Assembly: GCA_965228905.1 (NCBI GenBank)
Contig: CBDDII010000003.1
Location: 992,001-1,056,000, forward strand
Direction of reading: 5' to 3'
From: CALKXV01 sp965228905
GTDB taxonomy: Bacteria; Pseudomonadota; Alphaproteobacteria; Rhodobacterales; Rhodobacteraceae
DNA length: 64,000 nucleotides
The position numbers and the translations under genes were made by a program. Below, piece by piece: positions 10,481-17,858 of the stretch; position 1 is the stretch's first letter; every line of letters begins with the position of its first letter. Under the pieces are notes generated by a model that ran no database searches, was not told the origin of the DNA, and saw nothing but the letters and a program-made list of their open reading frames with translations.

Positions 10481-11257
10481 TCAGACCTGCTGCCGTGCCG
10501 CCTCGGCAATCGCGTCCAGGTCGCTGCGCCCCTCGTCGCCAACGATCACGAAATTCGCATCGCGCCCGCCCCAGGACACCATCTCGAACCCGCCGATGGT
10601 GCGCTTGGCCGTGGCGTCATTCGGGGCCGCACTGGCGATCTGACAGAGCGCCACAACCCCACCCTCGGCGTCCTTGTACATAAGCTGCGCCACGGGTTTT
10701 CCGGCGGCAACCAAAAGCCGCGCGCCTTCGAAAGTCAGCCCGTTGGCGCTGAGGTCCGGCACCGAAACATCGGCCCCGACCGAGGCACTCAGCCATGTCA
10801 CGATATGGTCGGTTTCATCCGCTCCGACCTCGACCAGGTGGCGCTGTTCCTTGGCGTAAACACCGTGGTAATCGGCAATATCCACCAGCCATCCGGGGGC
10901 GGCGGCGACCTGTGCGTCGCCTTTGTTTCCAACGACATAGCCGCCGACACCGCCAATCGTCAGCATCACGCAGGCGGCCGCCGCCGTGATCCAGAGCGGC
11001 ACGCCCCGGGGTGCAGTCGGCAGGTTCGCGGGCGCGCTGACCTCAGCCATCCGGATCGCATCGACCAGGGCATCGGGCACCGGCTCGTCCAGCCCCTCGG
11101 CAAAGACCTTCCGCGCCATGTCGTCGGCGGCGACAAGCGCCTCCATCTCGGCCAGCAACGCCGGATCATCGGCCAGCGCCGCCTCGATCTCGTCCGCCTC
11201 GGCCTTGGGCAATTCGCCGTCCAGAAAGGCGCTCAGCTTGTCTGCATAGTCACTCAT
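10481..11257 (-). CDS. Anti-sigma factor, membrane-spanning
   Basis: A 258-residue protein. The N-terminal part (SDYADKLSAFLDGELPKAEADEIEAAL) is the helical anti-sigma domain type, without the HxxxCxxC zinc motif. A single transmembrane helix WITAAAACVMLTIGGVGGYVVG lies near residues 88-110, and the C-terminal about 140 residues would be periplasmic, probably the sensing part. Its ATG overlaps the stop of the ECF sigma gene by four bases (ATGA, 11254-11257), so the two are translationally coupled, as usual for sigma/anti-sigma pairs. It would hold the sigma factor inactive until an envelope signal triggers release. The signal is unknown. Confidence 0.85.
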   Translation of the reverse strand: MSDYADKLSAFLDGELPKAEADEIEAALADDPALLAEMEALVAADDMARKVFAEGLDEPVPDALVDAIRMAEVSAPANLPTAPRGVPLWITAAAACVMLTIGGVGGYVVGNKGDAQVAAAPGWLVDIADYHGVYAKEQRHLVEVGADETDHIVTWLSASVGADVSVPDLSANGLTFEGARLLVAAGKPVAQLMYKDAEGGVVALCQIASAAPNDATAKRTIGGFEMVSWGGRDANFVIVGDEGRSDLDAIAEAARQQV

Positions 11258-11757
11258 TGGACCGCCCCTTCCGCCTCTGCCAGCCGCAGGGCCAGCGCCT
11301 TTCGCGCCCTGTGAACGCGGCTCATGATCGTGCCGACCGGCACATCGAACAACTCCGCCGCTTCCCCATAGCTATAGCCTTCGACCGACACGGCCAGCAA
11401 AACCGAGGACAATTCCGACGGCAATTCCGCCACAACCCGCCCCAACTCCGCCGCCTCAAGACTGGCCTCTCCCGTCTCGGCGGTCACAAGTTCCGAAGTC
11501 TCCTCGGCATCCACGACACCGGCTCCCGTGCGCACATTCCGCTTCCTGATTTCGCTGATCCAGAGGTTGCGGGCAATGCGAAACAGCCAGCGGTCAAGGG
11601 GTTGGCCGCGATCCCATTGGTCGGCGCGGGCAAGGGCGCGCAGGCAGGTTTCCTGCACCAGTTCGTCCGCCTCGGGTACGGATCGCGTCAGGGTGCGGGC
11701 GAACCTGCGCAGCCTCGGCAAGAGGGCGATCAACTCGCGTTTCAGGTCTGCAACCAC
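11254..11757 (-). CDS. ECF-type RNA polymerase sigma factor
   Basis: The protein has sigma region 2 (PEADELVQETCLRALARADQW, then PLDRWLFRIARNLWISEIRKR) and region 4 (LPSELSSVLLAVSVEGYSYGEAAELFDVPVGTIMSRVHRARKAL) with the helix-turn-helix; regions 1 and 3 are absent, as in group IV sigma factors. I use the GTG at 11757 (167 aa), preceded by GAAGG, because conserved family sequence begins there; the frame stays open to an ATG at 11871 preceded by AAGGTG, but those 38 codons lack the GC3 bias of the gene. A candidate self-recognised promoter lies at 11910-11936. Partner anti-sigma gene follows with an ATGA overlap. The divergent COG4315 gene is the likely main target. Confidence 0.88.
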   Translation of the reverse strand: MVADLKRELIALLPRLRRFARTLTRSVPEADELVQETCLRALARADQWDRGQPLDRWLFRIARNLWISEIRKRNVRTGAGVVDAEETSELVTAETGEASLEAAELGRVVAELPSELSSVLLAVSVEGYSYGEAAELFDVPVGTIMSRVHRARKALALRLAEAEGAVQ

Positions 11758-11909
11758 CCCGGCCACCTTCGCCTTTATAATGCTCAGATAAGCGTCTGAC
11801 ACAAAGTCTGCGACGTTTGAAGGCCGGTTGCAAACAGCTATTCCGGGTTGCGACAGGGCGACGACACACATTTTTTCACACCTTACTTTGCCTTGTTTTC
11901 ATGAGGTTC

Positions 11910-11936
11910 TACGCATGTGAGGCCCAAAAAATTCCC
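11910..11936 (-). promoter_or_regulatory. ECF-type promoter of the sigma/anti-sigma operon
   Basis: On the minus strand GGGAAT, 17 bases, then CGTA. The arrangement matches the ECF pattern GGAAC-N16/17-CGTT, and is the same as in the divergent promoter at 11963-11989, including a shared GGGCCT in the spacer. It would start transcription near 11902 and allow autoregulation of the sigma gene. Confidence 0.65.
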
Positions 11937-11962
11937 GAAATCCAAATTTTTTTTGCAGGGCC

Positions 11963-11989
11963 GGGAATAATCGCCGGGCCTTCTGCGTA
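11963..11989 (+). promoter_or_regulatory. ECF-type promoter of the COG4315 / small lipoprotein operon
   Basis: GGGAAT at 11963-11968, 17 bases, then CGTA at 11986-11989, with GGGCCT inside the spacer. It has the same boxes and spacing as the divergent promoter of the sigma operon and lies 65 bp before the start codon at 12055. Confidence 0.65.
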
Positions 11990-12054
11990 AAGCCGGGCAG
12001 AGAAGGCAGAACGCCTGATCACAAAACTGGAAAAACGCGAAAGGAACCAATACA

Positions 12055-12432
12055 ATGAAAACTCGCACGCTCATCACCGCTGTCGCTCTCGCCGTCGCTG
12101 CGTCTTCGGCTTCTGCTGCCAACCTGATCGCTGTCAACAGCGATATCGGCCAGGTCGTTGCCTCGGCCAAGAATGGTCTGACGCTTTACACCTTCCGCAA
12201 GGACGCCAAGAACAAGTCGAACTGCTATGGCGATTGCGCCGCTGCATGGCCTCCGTTCACCGCTGGTGCCTCTGCCAAGGCCGATGGCGCGCTTGGTATC
12301 ATCGACCGCAAGGACGGCTCGCGCCAGTGGGCGCTGAACGGTCAGCCCCTGTATTTCTGGGCGGGTGACAGTGCCAAGGGCGACGTGACCGGTGACGGTG
12401 TCGGCGGTGTCTGGGATGCGGTTCGGAACTGA
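12055..12432 (+). CDS. Secreted repeat protein, COG4315 type (Yx(FWY)xxD motifs)
   Basis: A 125-residue exported protein. Residues 1-21 (MKTRTLITAVALAVAASSASA) are a Sec signal peptide with an ASA cleavage site. The mature part has the two diagnostic motifs of this family, LYTFRKD and LYFWAGD, plus CYGDCAAAWPPF between them with two cysteines. The biochemical role of the family is unknown, but it is often found next to ECF sigma/anti-sigma genes and linked to envelope or oxidative stress. ATG at 12055 follows AAAGGAACC. It is divergent from the sigma operon and followed after 10 bp by a tiny lipoprotein gene. Confidence 0.88.
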   Translation: MKTRTLITAVALAVAASSASAANLIAVNSDIGQVVASAKNGLTLYTFRKDAKNKSNCYGDCAAAWPPFTAGASAKADGALGIIDRKDGSRQWALNGQPLYFWAGDSAKGDVTGDGVGGVWDAVRN

Positions 12433-12442
12433 GGTGGCAGGG

Positions 12443-12556
12443 ATGACACGTATTGTTTTGCTTCTCACTTTTCTGCTGGCCGTCTCGGCCTGTGATTATG
12501 GCTACGCGGAGACCTCTGCAACGCCAGGTGAATATTCGAATGTAGGTTACGAGTAA
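12443..12556 (+). CDS. Tiny lipoprotein (37 aa) co-transcribed with the COG4315 gene
   Basis: A short gene read directly from sequence: MTRIVLLLTFLLAVSAC followed by 20 mostly polar residues ending VGYE. The first 17 residues are a lipoprotein signal with VSAC lipobox, leaving a mature peptide of about 21 residues with a lipidated cysteine. The start is 10 bp after the preceding stop, with GGCAGGG as ribosome-binding site, and a strong terminator follows 55 bp after its stop, so it is the last gene of the ECF-controlled unit. Function unknown; nothing is recognised in the mature part beyond three tyrosines. A chance frame is possible but the lipobox and spacing argue for a real gene. Confidence 0.65.
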   Translation: MTRIVLLLTFLLAVSACDYGYAETSATPGEYSNVGYE

Positions 12557-12610
12557 GGGCTTTCGCCGCGCCGTCGGTGACCATCGTTCCCCCCGTTTGC
12601 CGACGGTTCT

Positions 12611-12646
12611 ACCGGCCAACCATTTCAGGTTGGCCGGTATTCTTTT
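12611..12646 (+). terminator. Rho-independent terminator after the ECF target operon
   Basis: ACCGGCCAACC (12611-12621), loop ATTTCA, GGTTGGCCGGT (12628-12638) form a perfect 11-bp stem followed by ATTCTTTT. Confidence 0.9.
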
Positions 12647-12717
12647 GGGCGGTTGCCCCATCCCGCCATGCAGCGCCTTGACTCATCGCCCCGTTTCGCC
12701 CCAGAACCTTGGCCGAT

Positions 12718-12793
<76 letters not shown>

Positions 12794-12802
12794 ACGTCCA
12801 AC

Positions 12803-12900
12803 AAATCCAAAGGATTTTGGGGCGGGCGGCAGACGATCCGCAGGATCGTCGAGAGCCAGACGCAGCCACCAAATCCAAAGGATTTTTGGACGGGCGGCGG
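12803..12900. repeat. Duplicated hairpin element downstream of tRNA-Ala
   Basis: Two copies of AAATCCAAAGGATTTT occur at 12803-12818 and 12871-12886. Each is a short hairpin (AAATCC / GGATTT) followed by a T run, then GG and a CGGGCGGC tail. Between the copies is a perfect hairpin GACGATCC-GCA-GGATCGTC (12832-12850). The repeats may be tRNA terminators; the duplication suggests a past rearrangement next to the tRNA. Confidence 0.65.
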
Positions 12901-12931
12901 ATGATGCACAGGAACACCTTGTCATGATGAG

Positions 12932-12940
12932 TTGAATTCA
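12932..12940. promoter_or_regulatory. TTGAATTCA box upstream of the LysR gene (candidate operator)
   Basis: TTGAATTCA lies 14 bp before the LysR start and recurs exactly at 13855-13863 in front of the Rieske gene. Both are symmetric around GAATTC. The sharing suggests a common binding site for the LysR regulator at its own gene and at the target operon. Confidence 0.4.
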
Positions 12941-12953
12941 TTCTACTCGCCCC

Positions 12954-13853
12954 ATGTCCCGCCGGTTCTACAACCTTCCGCCCCTGACGGCGCTTGCCGC
13001 GCTGGAAGCCGCCGCGCGGCATCAGAGCTTTAAACTCGCCGCCGAAGAGTTGAACGTCACGCCTGGTGCCGTCAGCCACCAGATCCGCGCGTTGGAAGAC
13101 GAACTTGGCGTGAAACTGTTCCAGCGCGTCCATCGGGGTGTCGAACTGACGGACGATGGAGAGCGGTTGTTTCGTGTTGTCCGTGGGGCCTTTCTGGATA
13201 TTTCCGCCCAGACCGACTCCCTGCGCCAGCGGGATCAAAAAGACAGTGTCACGGTCGGGGCGACGACGGCGATGTCGGCGCTTTGGCTGACGCCCGCCGT
13301 GTCGCGGTTCTGGCGCGATCATCCGGGGCTGCGGGTCAACCAGATCGTATCGGATTTGCTGGATTTCGGGCTTGCGACACCGGAATTGGTCATAAGCTAC
13401 GGGCCTTACAGGGAGGCACACTACCAAGGGACGACCCTGTTTCGCGACACCCTGATCCCGGTGATGTCGTCCGCTCTGGCGAAACACCATCAGCCCCGAA
13501 CGATCGAGGAACTGGCCGCGATGCCGCTTGTCCACCTCGATGCGCCGGATCAACGCTGGACGACCTGGGCGCATTGGTTTGGCGAGCTTGGTTATGGCGG
13601 AGCGCTGCGACGGGGAATCGTGGTGAACAACTATATGATCGCGCTTCAGGCCGCGCAGGATGGCGTTGGCATGGTGCTCGGCTGGAAGCGTCTGGTCGAT
13701 CGGTACCTGAACAGCGGCGCCCTTGTCGGCCTGCACCAGTTCTCTCTGCCTGCGCCCACGTCCTTTTTCGTCTCTCGCCATGATCGGACAGCATCGGACC
13801 ATGATCTGGATGCCCTGCAGGATTGGGTCGTCGCTGTTGCGAATGGCAACTGA
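12954..13853 (+). CDS. LysR-family transcriptional regulator (GcvA-like)
   Basis: A 299-residue regulator. The N-terminal winged helix has PPLTALAALEAAARHQSF, then LAAEELNVTPGAVSHQIRALEDELG with the helix-turn-helix, and LFQRVHRGVELTDDGERL, all as in the GcvA subgroup of LysR proteins. Residues about 90-295 form the periplasmic-binding-like effector domain. ATG at 12954. The gene points the same way as the Rieske and dehydrogenase genes that follow, so it probably controls them; the shared TTGAATTCA boxes before 12954 and 13954 support this. The inducer is probably the amine substrate of the operon. It follows the tRNA-Ala repeat region. Confidence 0.9.
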   Translation: MSRRFYNLPPLTALAALEAAARHQSFKLAAEELNVTPGAVSHQIRALEDELGVKLFQRVHRGVELTDDGERLFRVVRGAFLDISAQTDSLRQRDQKDSVTVGATTAMSALWLTPAVSRFWRDHPGLRVNQIVSDLLDFGLATPELVISYGPYREAHYQGTTLFRDTLIPVMSSALAKHHQPRTIEELAAMPLVHLDAPDQRWTTWAHWFGELGYGGALRRGIVVNNYMIALQAAQDGVGMVLGWKRLVDRYLNSGALVGLHQFSLPAPTSFFVSRHDRTASDHDLDALQDWVVAVANGN

Positions 13854-13854
13854 C

Positions 13855-13864
13855 TTGAATTCAA
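13855..13864. promoter_or_regulatory. TTGAATTCAA palindrome upstream of the Rieske gene (candidate LysR site)
   Basis: A perfect 10-bp palindrome just after the LysR stop and 90 bp before the Rieske start, matching the box at 12932. AATTCACTC and AAAGTGAG follow, giving a further CACT-CAA-AGTG dyad (13867-13877). Confidence 0.4.
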
Positions 13865-13953
13865 TTCACTCAAAGTGAGATTTTGCGTCGTTGTCAGAGG
13901 TGCCATCCGCCGCTAGCGAAATTCCATACCCAATCGCCGCAAGGAGAGACGCC

Positions 13954-15108
13954 GTGAATGCCCCATCCCGCCTGAGTGCCGTGCTGGAAAGCGTTTCAAC
14001 CGCGAAGGGGCTGCCGAACGAGCATTACATCGACCCGCAAATGTTTGACGAGGAACGGAAGTCGGTGCTCTTTGCCAACTGGGCAGGGATCGGATTTGGC
14101 AAGGACATTCCCGAGCCGGGGGATGCGCAACCGGTCGATTTCGTCGGGATGCCGCTGCTTTTGGTGCGCGACGAAGACGGCGGCATCAACGTTTATCAGA
14201 ACACCTGCCGCCATCGCGGTATGATCCTGGTCGAGGAAAAGCAGAAGATCCGTGGCGCGATCCGCTGCCCCTATCATTCCTGGTGCTACACCCTGAAAGG
14301 TGCGTTGCGCACGACACCCCATGTCGGCGGCCCGGGTCGCAGCATTCATGACGACATCAAGCGCGACGAGTTGGGGCTTGTCCGCATCCGCAGCCACGTC
14401 TGGGCCGATGTGATCTTCGTCAACATCGACGGTCAGGCCCCCGCATTTGAAGAGGCCCACGCTGACCTGTTGCAGCGCTGGAAGGAGTTCGACCGCCCGC
14501 TGCATCACGGCGGGCCGGTGTCTTCTTTCGCGTTGGAAGTGAAAAGCAACTGGAAACTCGCGGTCGAAAACTATTGCGAAAGCTATCACCTGCCATGGGT
14601 GCATCCGGGGTTGAACAGCTATTCGCGCCTGGAAGATCATTACAACATCGAGGTGCCGGGCCGGTATTCGGGTCAAGGCACGCTGGTTTATCGGCAGTTG
14701 ACAGGCGAGGGCGGCGCGGTCTTTCCCGATTTCGACGGTCTGGGCGCGCAGTGGGACACGGGTGCGGAATACGTCGCGCTTTATCCCAATGTGCTGTTCG
14801 GCGTTCACCGCGACCATACCTATGCCATCCTGTTGGAACCGCATGGGATGGATCGGACGGTGGAACGGGTCGAAATCTATTACGCCGAACCGCCCGAGGC
14901 GCTGGATCACGATCTGCTGGCCCGGAATGCCGAACAGTGGAAGGGCGTTTTCGTCGAGGATGTCTTTGTCGTCGAGGGGATGCAAAAGGGTCGGCAGGGT
15001 GTGTTCTTTGACGGCGGCAAGTTCTCTCCGGCGATGGACGGACCGACGCATAATTTCCATCACTGGATTGCCAGCCAGATCGAGAAGGGGCGGTCGGAGG
15101 TTGCCTGA
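13954..15108 (+). CDS. Rieske non-heme iron oxygenase, alpha subunit (amine-demethylase type)
   Basis: A 384-residue oxygenase. The N-terminal Rieske domain binds the 2Fe-2S cluster through CRHRG (near residue 85) and CPYHSWCY (near 106). The catalytic domain has ENYCESYHLPWVHPGL near residues 204-219, providing the histidines of the mononuclear iron site. This layout and the downstream dimethylglycine-dehydrogenase-like gene suggest oxidative N-demethylation of a quaternary amine such as glycine betaine, stachydrine or a related betaine, releasing formaldehyde. Substrate is inferred. I start at GTG 13954 because AAGGAG lies 7 bp upstream. No reductase partner is encoded next to it, so electrons must come from elsewhere. 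Confidence 0.88.
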   Translation: MNAPSRLSAVLESVSTAKGLPNEHYIDPQMFDEERKSVLFANWAGIGFGKDIPEPGDAQPVDFVGMPLLLVRDEDGGINVYQNTCRHRGMILVEEKQKIRGAIRCPYHSWCYTLKGALRTTPHVGGPGRSIHDDIKRDELGLVRIRSHVWADVIFVNIDGQAPAFEEAHADLLQRWKEFDRPLHHGGPVSSFALEVKSNWKLAVENYCESYHLPWVHPGLNSYSRLEDHYNIEVPGRYSGQGTLVYRQLTGEGGAVFPDFDGLGAQWDTGAEYVALYPNVLFGVHRDHTYAILLEPHGMDRTVERVEIYYAEPPEALDHDLLARNAEQWKGVFVEDVFVVEGMQKGRQGVFFDGGKFSPAMDGPTHNFHHWIASQIEKGRSEVA

Positions 15109-15350
15109 TGGCCGATCTGGACGCCGCATTGCTTGACGCCCATGAACAGGCCGACGCCCCCCTTTTGTCGGACCTCTATACACAGGCCGCCGACGCGGCC
15201 GAACAGCGTGGCGACATCGACGCCGCCTGTTTCTATCTGACCCATGCCTATGTCTTTGCGCTCGATGCGGGCCTTCCTTCGGCCGGCGGATTGAACCGCA
15301 GGCTGGCCGCACATGGTCGCGACGTCGTGCAAGAGGATTTGGCGTCGTAA
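15108..15350 (+). CDS. Small helical protein between oxygenase and dehydrogenase genes
   Basis: An 80-residue protein that begins on the last base of the Rieske stop codon (TGATG), so it is translationally coupled. The sequence is rich in Ala, Asp and Leu, and looks all-helical, with two helices SDLYTQAADAAEQRGDIDAA and CFYLTHAYVFALDAG resembling a single TPR-like hairpin. No signal peptide or known motif. Codon use matches its neighbours. Position suggests an accessory factor for the oxygenase or the flavoenzyme, for instance complex assembly, but this is inference. I do not recognise the family. Confidence 0.7.
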   Translation: MADLDAALLDAHEQADAPLLSDLYTQAADAAEQRGDIDAACFYLTHAYVFALDAGLPSAGGLNRRLAAHGRDVVQEDLAS

Positions 15351-15408
15351 ACAAGCGATCCAGCCGCTGCCTCTGCGGCTTCAATGGTGCGAAACAACGG
15401 AGCTACGG

Positions 15409-17817
15409 ATGAAGACCCATGCACAGGCAGTCGTGATCGGCGGCGGCGTCATCGGCTGTTCGATTCTTTATCACCTGACCAAGCTGGGTTGGCGCGACGT
15501 GGTTCTTCTGGAACGCGACGAGTTGACGTCGGGGTCCACATGGCACGCGGCGGCGAACATCCACGGGTTGCACGACAACACCAACATCACGCGGATCCAG
15601 AACTATACGATGGATCTTTACAAGGCGTTGGAGGCCGAGACGGGCCAGAGTTGCGGGGTCTTTCAACCCGGTTCGCTTTACCTCGCCCAGACCGAGGCGC
15701 GGGAACACCAGTTGCGCCTGCAGGAAGCCAAGGCGCGGTACTATGGGCTGAAGTTTCACGAGGTCTCCCGCAGAGAAGCCGAGGCGCTTCATCCCCTTGT
15801 CAACTTCGATGGCATCCGCTGTATCATGTTCGAGCAATCGGGCGGCAACGTCGATCCCTCAGGCGTCACCAACGCCTATGCCGTGGGGGCACGTCAGAAA
15901 GGTGCAGAAATTCATCGCTTTACCCCCGTCACGGGGACTGAGCAGCAAGCCGACGGCTCCTGGATCGTGCGCACCCCAAAGGGCGACATTCGCACGCAAT
16001 GGGTCGTCAACGCCGCCGGTCTCTGGGGGCGCGAGGTCGCCGCCTTGGCTGGGCTGACCCTGCCGCTGCAACCGACCGAACATCAGTACTTCGTTACCGA
16101 GACCATCGCCGAGATCGACGCGATGGACCGCCGCTTGCCCTCGGTTGCTGATCGGGATGGCGAATACTACCTCAGGCAAGAGGGCAAGGGCCTGCTGATC
16201 GGCGCTTATGAACGCGACCTGAAATTCTGGGCCGAGGACGGTACGCCCCTGGATTTCGCGCACGATCTGTTCCCGGATGATCTTGAGCGGATCGAGGACA
16301 ACATGATGCGCGCCATCGACCGGGTGCCTTGTGTCGGCGAGGCGGGGATCAAGCGTGTGATCAATGGCCCGATGATCTGGTCACCCGATGCCAACGTGCT
16401 GTTCGGCCCGCACCCGGACCTTCGGAATTACTTCTGTTGCAACGGCATAATCCCCGGCTTTTCGCAGTCGGGTGGCATGGGGCTGATGGCGGCGGAATGG
16501 ATGATCGAGGGCGAAAGCAGCTATGACATGTTCGCCTGGGATGTTGCGCGGTTCGGCGAATGGGCTGATGCGGCCTTCACCAGGGCCAAGGTGGGCGATC
16601 AATATGCGCACCGTTTTTCGATCCACTTCCCGAACGAAGAACGCAGTGCGGGGCGACCGGTGCGCACGCGTCCGGTTCATGAATTGCAGAAGGAGATGGG
16701 CGCGAAATTCGGGCTGAACTACGGTTGGGAACACCCGCTGTTCTTTTCAAAAGATGTAGAAGAATCAGCAGGTTTCACCCGACAGCCTTGGTGGGACGTG
16801 GTGGGCGCGGAATGCCGGATGCTGCGCAGCACGGCGGGCATCATCGATATCTCGAACTTCGCCAAGTACCGCGTGATCGGGACGGGAGCATCCGATTGGC
16901 TGAATGCGATTTTCGCCAACAATATGCCAAAGGCTATTGGTCGATCGTGCCTCACGCCGCTGATTGGCGTGCGTGGCGGATTGGCAGGGGATTTCACCGT
17001 CACCAAACTGGACGCCGAAGACTTCCTGATCATCGGCTCGGGAATGGCCGAACGCTATCACAAGCGGTTCTTCGATGCTGTGCCGCGCCCCGACGGCGTG
17101 ATGTTCGAAAGCCGCACCGAGGCCATGTGCGGTTTCAACGTGGCTGGCCCCAAATCGCGCGAGATGCTGCAAAGGATGACCAACGCCTCGCTCGCGACCG
17201 GGGATTTTCCCTTCATGCGGTCGCAAGAGATCACGCTGGCGGGTGTCGACCTGATTGCTCTGCGTGTCAGTTTCACCGGCGATCTGGGTTGGGAGTTGCA
17301 TTGTCGCGTGGAGGATCAGGAGAAACTTTACACCGCTCTCTTGGACGCGGGCCGCGAAGTGGGTGCCGGGCCGGTCGGCAGCCGTGCGCTGATGAGCCTG
17401 CGGATAGAGAAAGGCTATGGCAGTTGGAGCCGCGAATACTCGCCCGAGTGGTGGCCGCAGGAAAGCGGCATGGCGGGGCTGATCAAGCTTGAAAAGGATT
17501 TTCTGAACAAGTCGGCTTACCTGGCGCTAAAGGCCAAGGCGCCGCGCGAGACGCTGCAAGTCATTGAGGTCTATGAGACAAGCATGAATGCCGATGCGAC
17601 AGGGGGCGAACCGATTTTTCGACCGGACGGCACGCCCCTTGGGCGTGTGACATCGGGCACTTATGGTTACACGGTCGGGAAGTCGTTGGCCCTTGGCTAT
17701 GTCCGGAATGCGGGGCCGGGGGACGAGGTGGATGTGATGATCCTTGGACGTCCGCATCGGGGCGTGATCCTGTCCGAGCCGCCGTTTGATCCGAAGGGCG
17801 AGAGACTGCGGGCCTGA
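15409..17817 (+). CDS. FAD-dependent dehydrogenase with C-terminal GcvT domain (dimethylglycine/sarcosine dehydrogenase family)
   Basis: An 802-residue two-part flavoprotein. Residues 1-400 are the DAO-type FAD domain: VVIGGGVIGCS at 8-18 binds FAD, and SGSTWHAAAN near residue 46 has the histidine that carries covalent FAD in dimethylglycine dehydrogenase. The second half is a GcvT-like folate domain with RSTAGIIDIS, FTGDLGWELH, and SLRIEKGYGSW. Family enzymes oxidise an N-methyl group and transfer the formaldehyde unit to THF. ATG at 15409 follows GGAG. With the Rieske enzyme it would perform successive demethylations; the product methylene-THF and glycine could connect to the gcv operon in this window. 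The substrate (dimethylglycine, sarcosine, or N-methylproline) is not decided by sequence. Confidence 0.9.
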   Translation: MKTHAQAVVIGGGVIGCSILYHLTKLGWRDVVLLERDELTSGSTWHAAANIHGLHDNTNITRIQNYTMDLYKALEAETGQSCGVFQPGSLYLAQTEAREHQLRLQEAKARYYGLKFHEVSRREAEALHPLVNFDGIRCIMFEQSGGNVDPSGVTNAYAVGARQKGAEIHRFTPVTGTEQQADGSWIVRTPKGDIRTQWVVNAAGLWGREVAALAGLTLPLQPTEHQYFVTETIAEIDAMDRRLPSVADRDGEYYLRQEGKGLLIGAYERDLKFWAEDGTPLDFAHDLFPDDLERIEDNMMRAIDRVPCVGEAGIKRVINGPMIWSPDANVLFGPHPDLRNYFCCNGIIPGFSQSGGMGLMAAEWMIEGESSYDMFAWDVARFGEWADAAFTRAKVGDQYAHRFSIHFPNEERSAGRPVRTRPVHELQKEMGAKFGLNYGWEHPLFFSKDVEESAGFTRQPWWDVVGAECRMLRSTAGIIDISNFAKYRVIGTGASDWLNAIFANNMPKAIGRSCLTPLIGVRGGLAGDFTVTKLDAEDFLIIGSGMAERYHKRFFDAVPRPDGVMFESRTEAMCGFNVAGPKSREMLQRMTNASLATGDFPFMRSQEITLAGVDLIALRVSFTGDLGWELHCRVEDQEKLYTALLDAGREVGAGPVGSRALMSLRIEKGYGSWSREYSPEWWPQESGMAGLIKLEKDFLNKSAYLALKAKAPRETLQVIEVYETSMNADATGGEPIFRPDGTPLGRVTSGTYGYTVGKSLALGYVRNAGPGDEVDVMILGRPHRGVILSEPPFDPKGERLRA

Positions 17818-17858
17818 GCAGCGGAAACTGCACCCTTGCCGGACCCGGTCACCAAGCG

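Noticed and set aside
11758..11871. N-terminal extension of the ECF sigma factor from ATG 11871
   Set aside because: The 38 added codons lack GC3 bias and are outside the conserved region, although a ribosome-binding-like AAGGTG exists; kept only as an alternative start.
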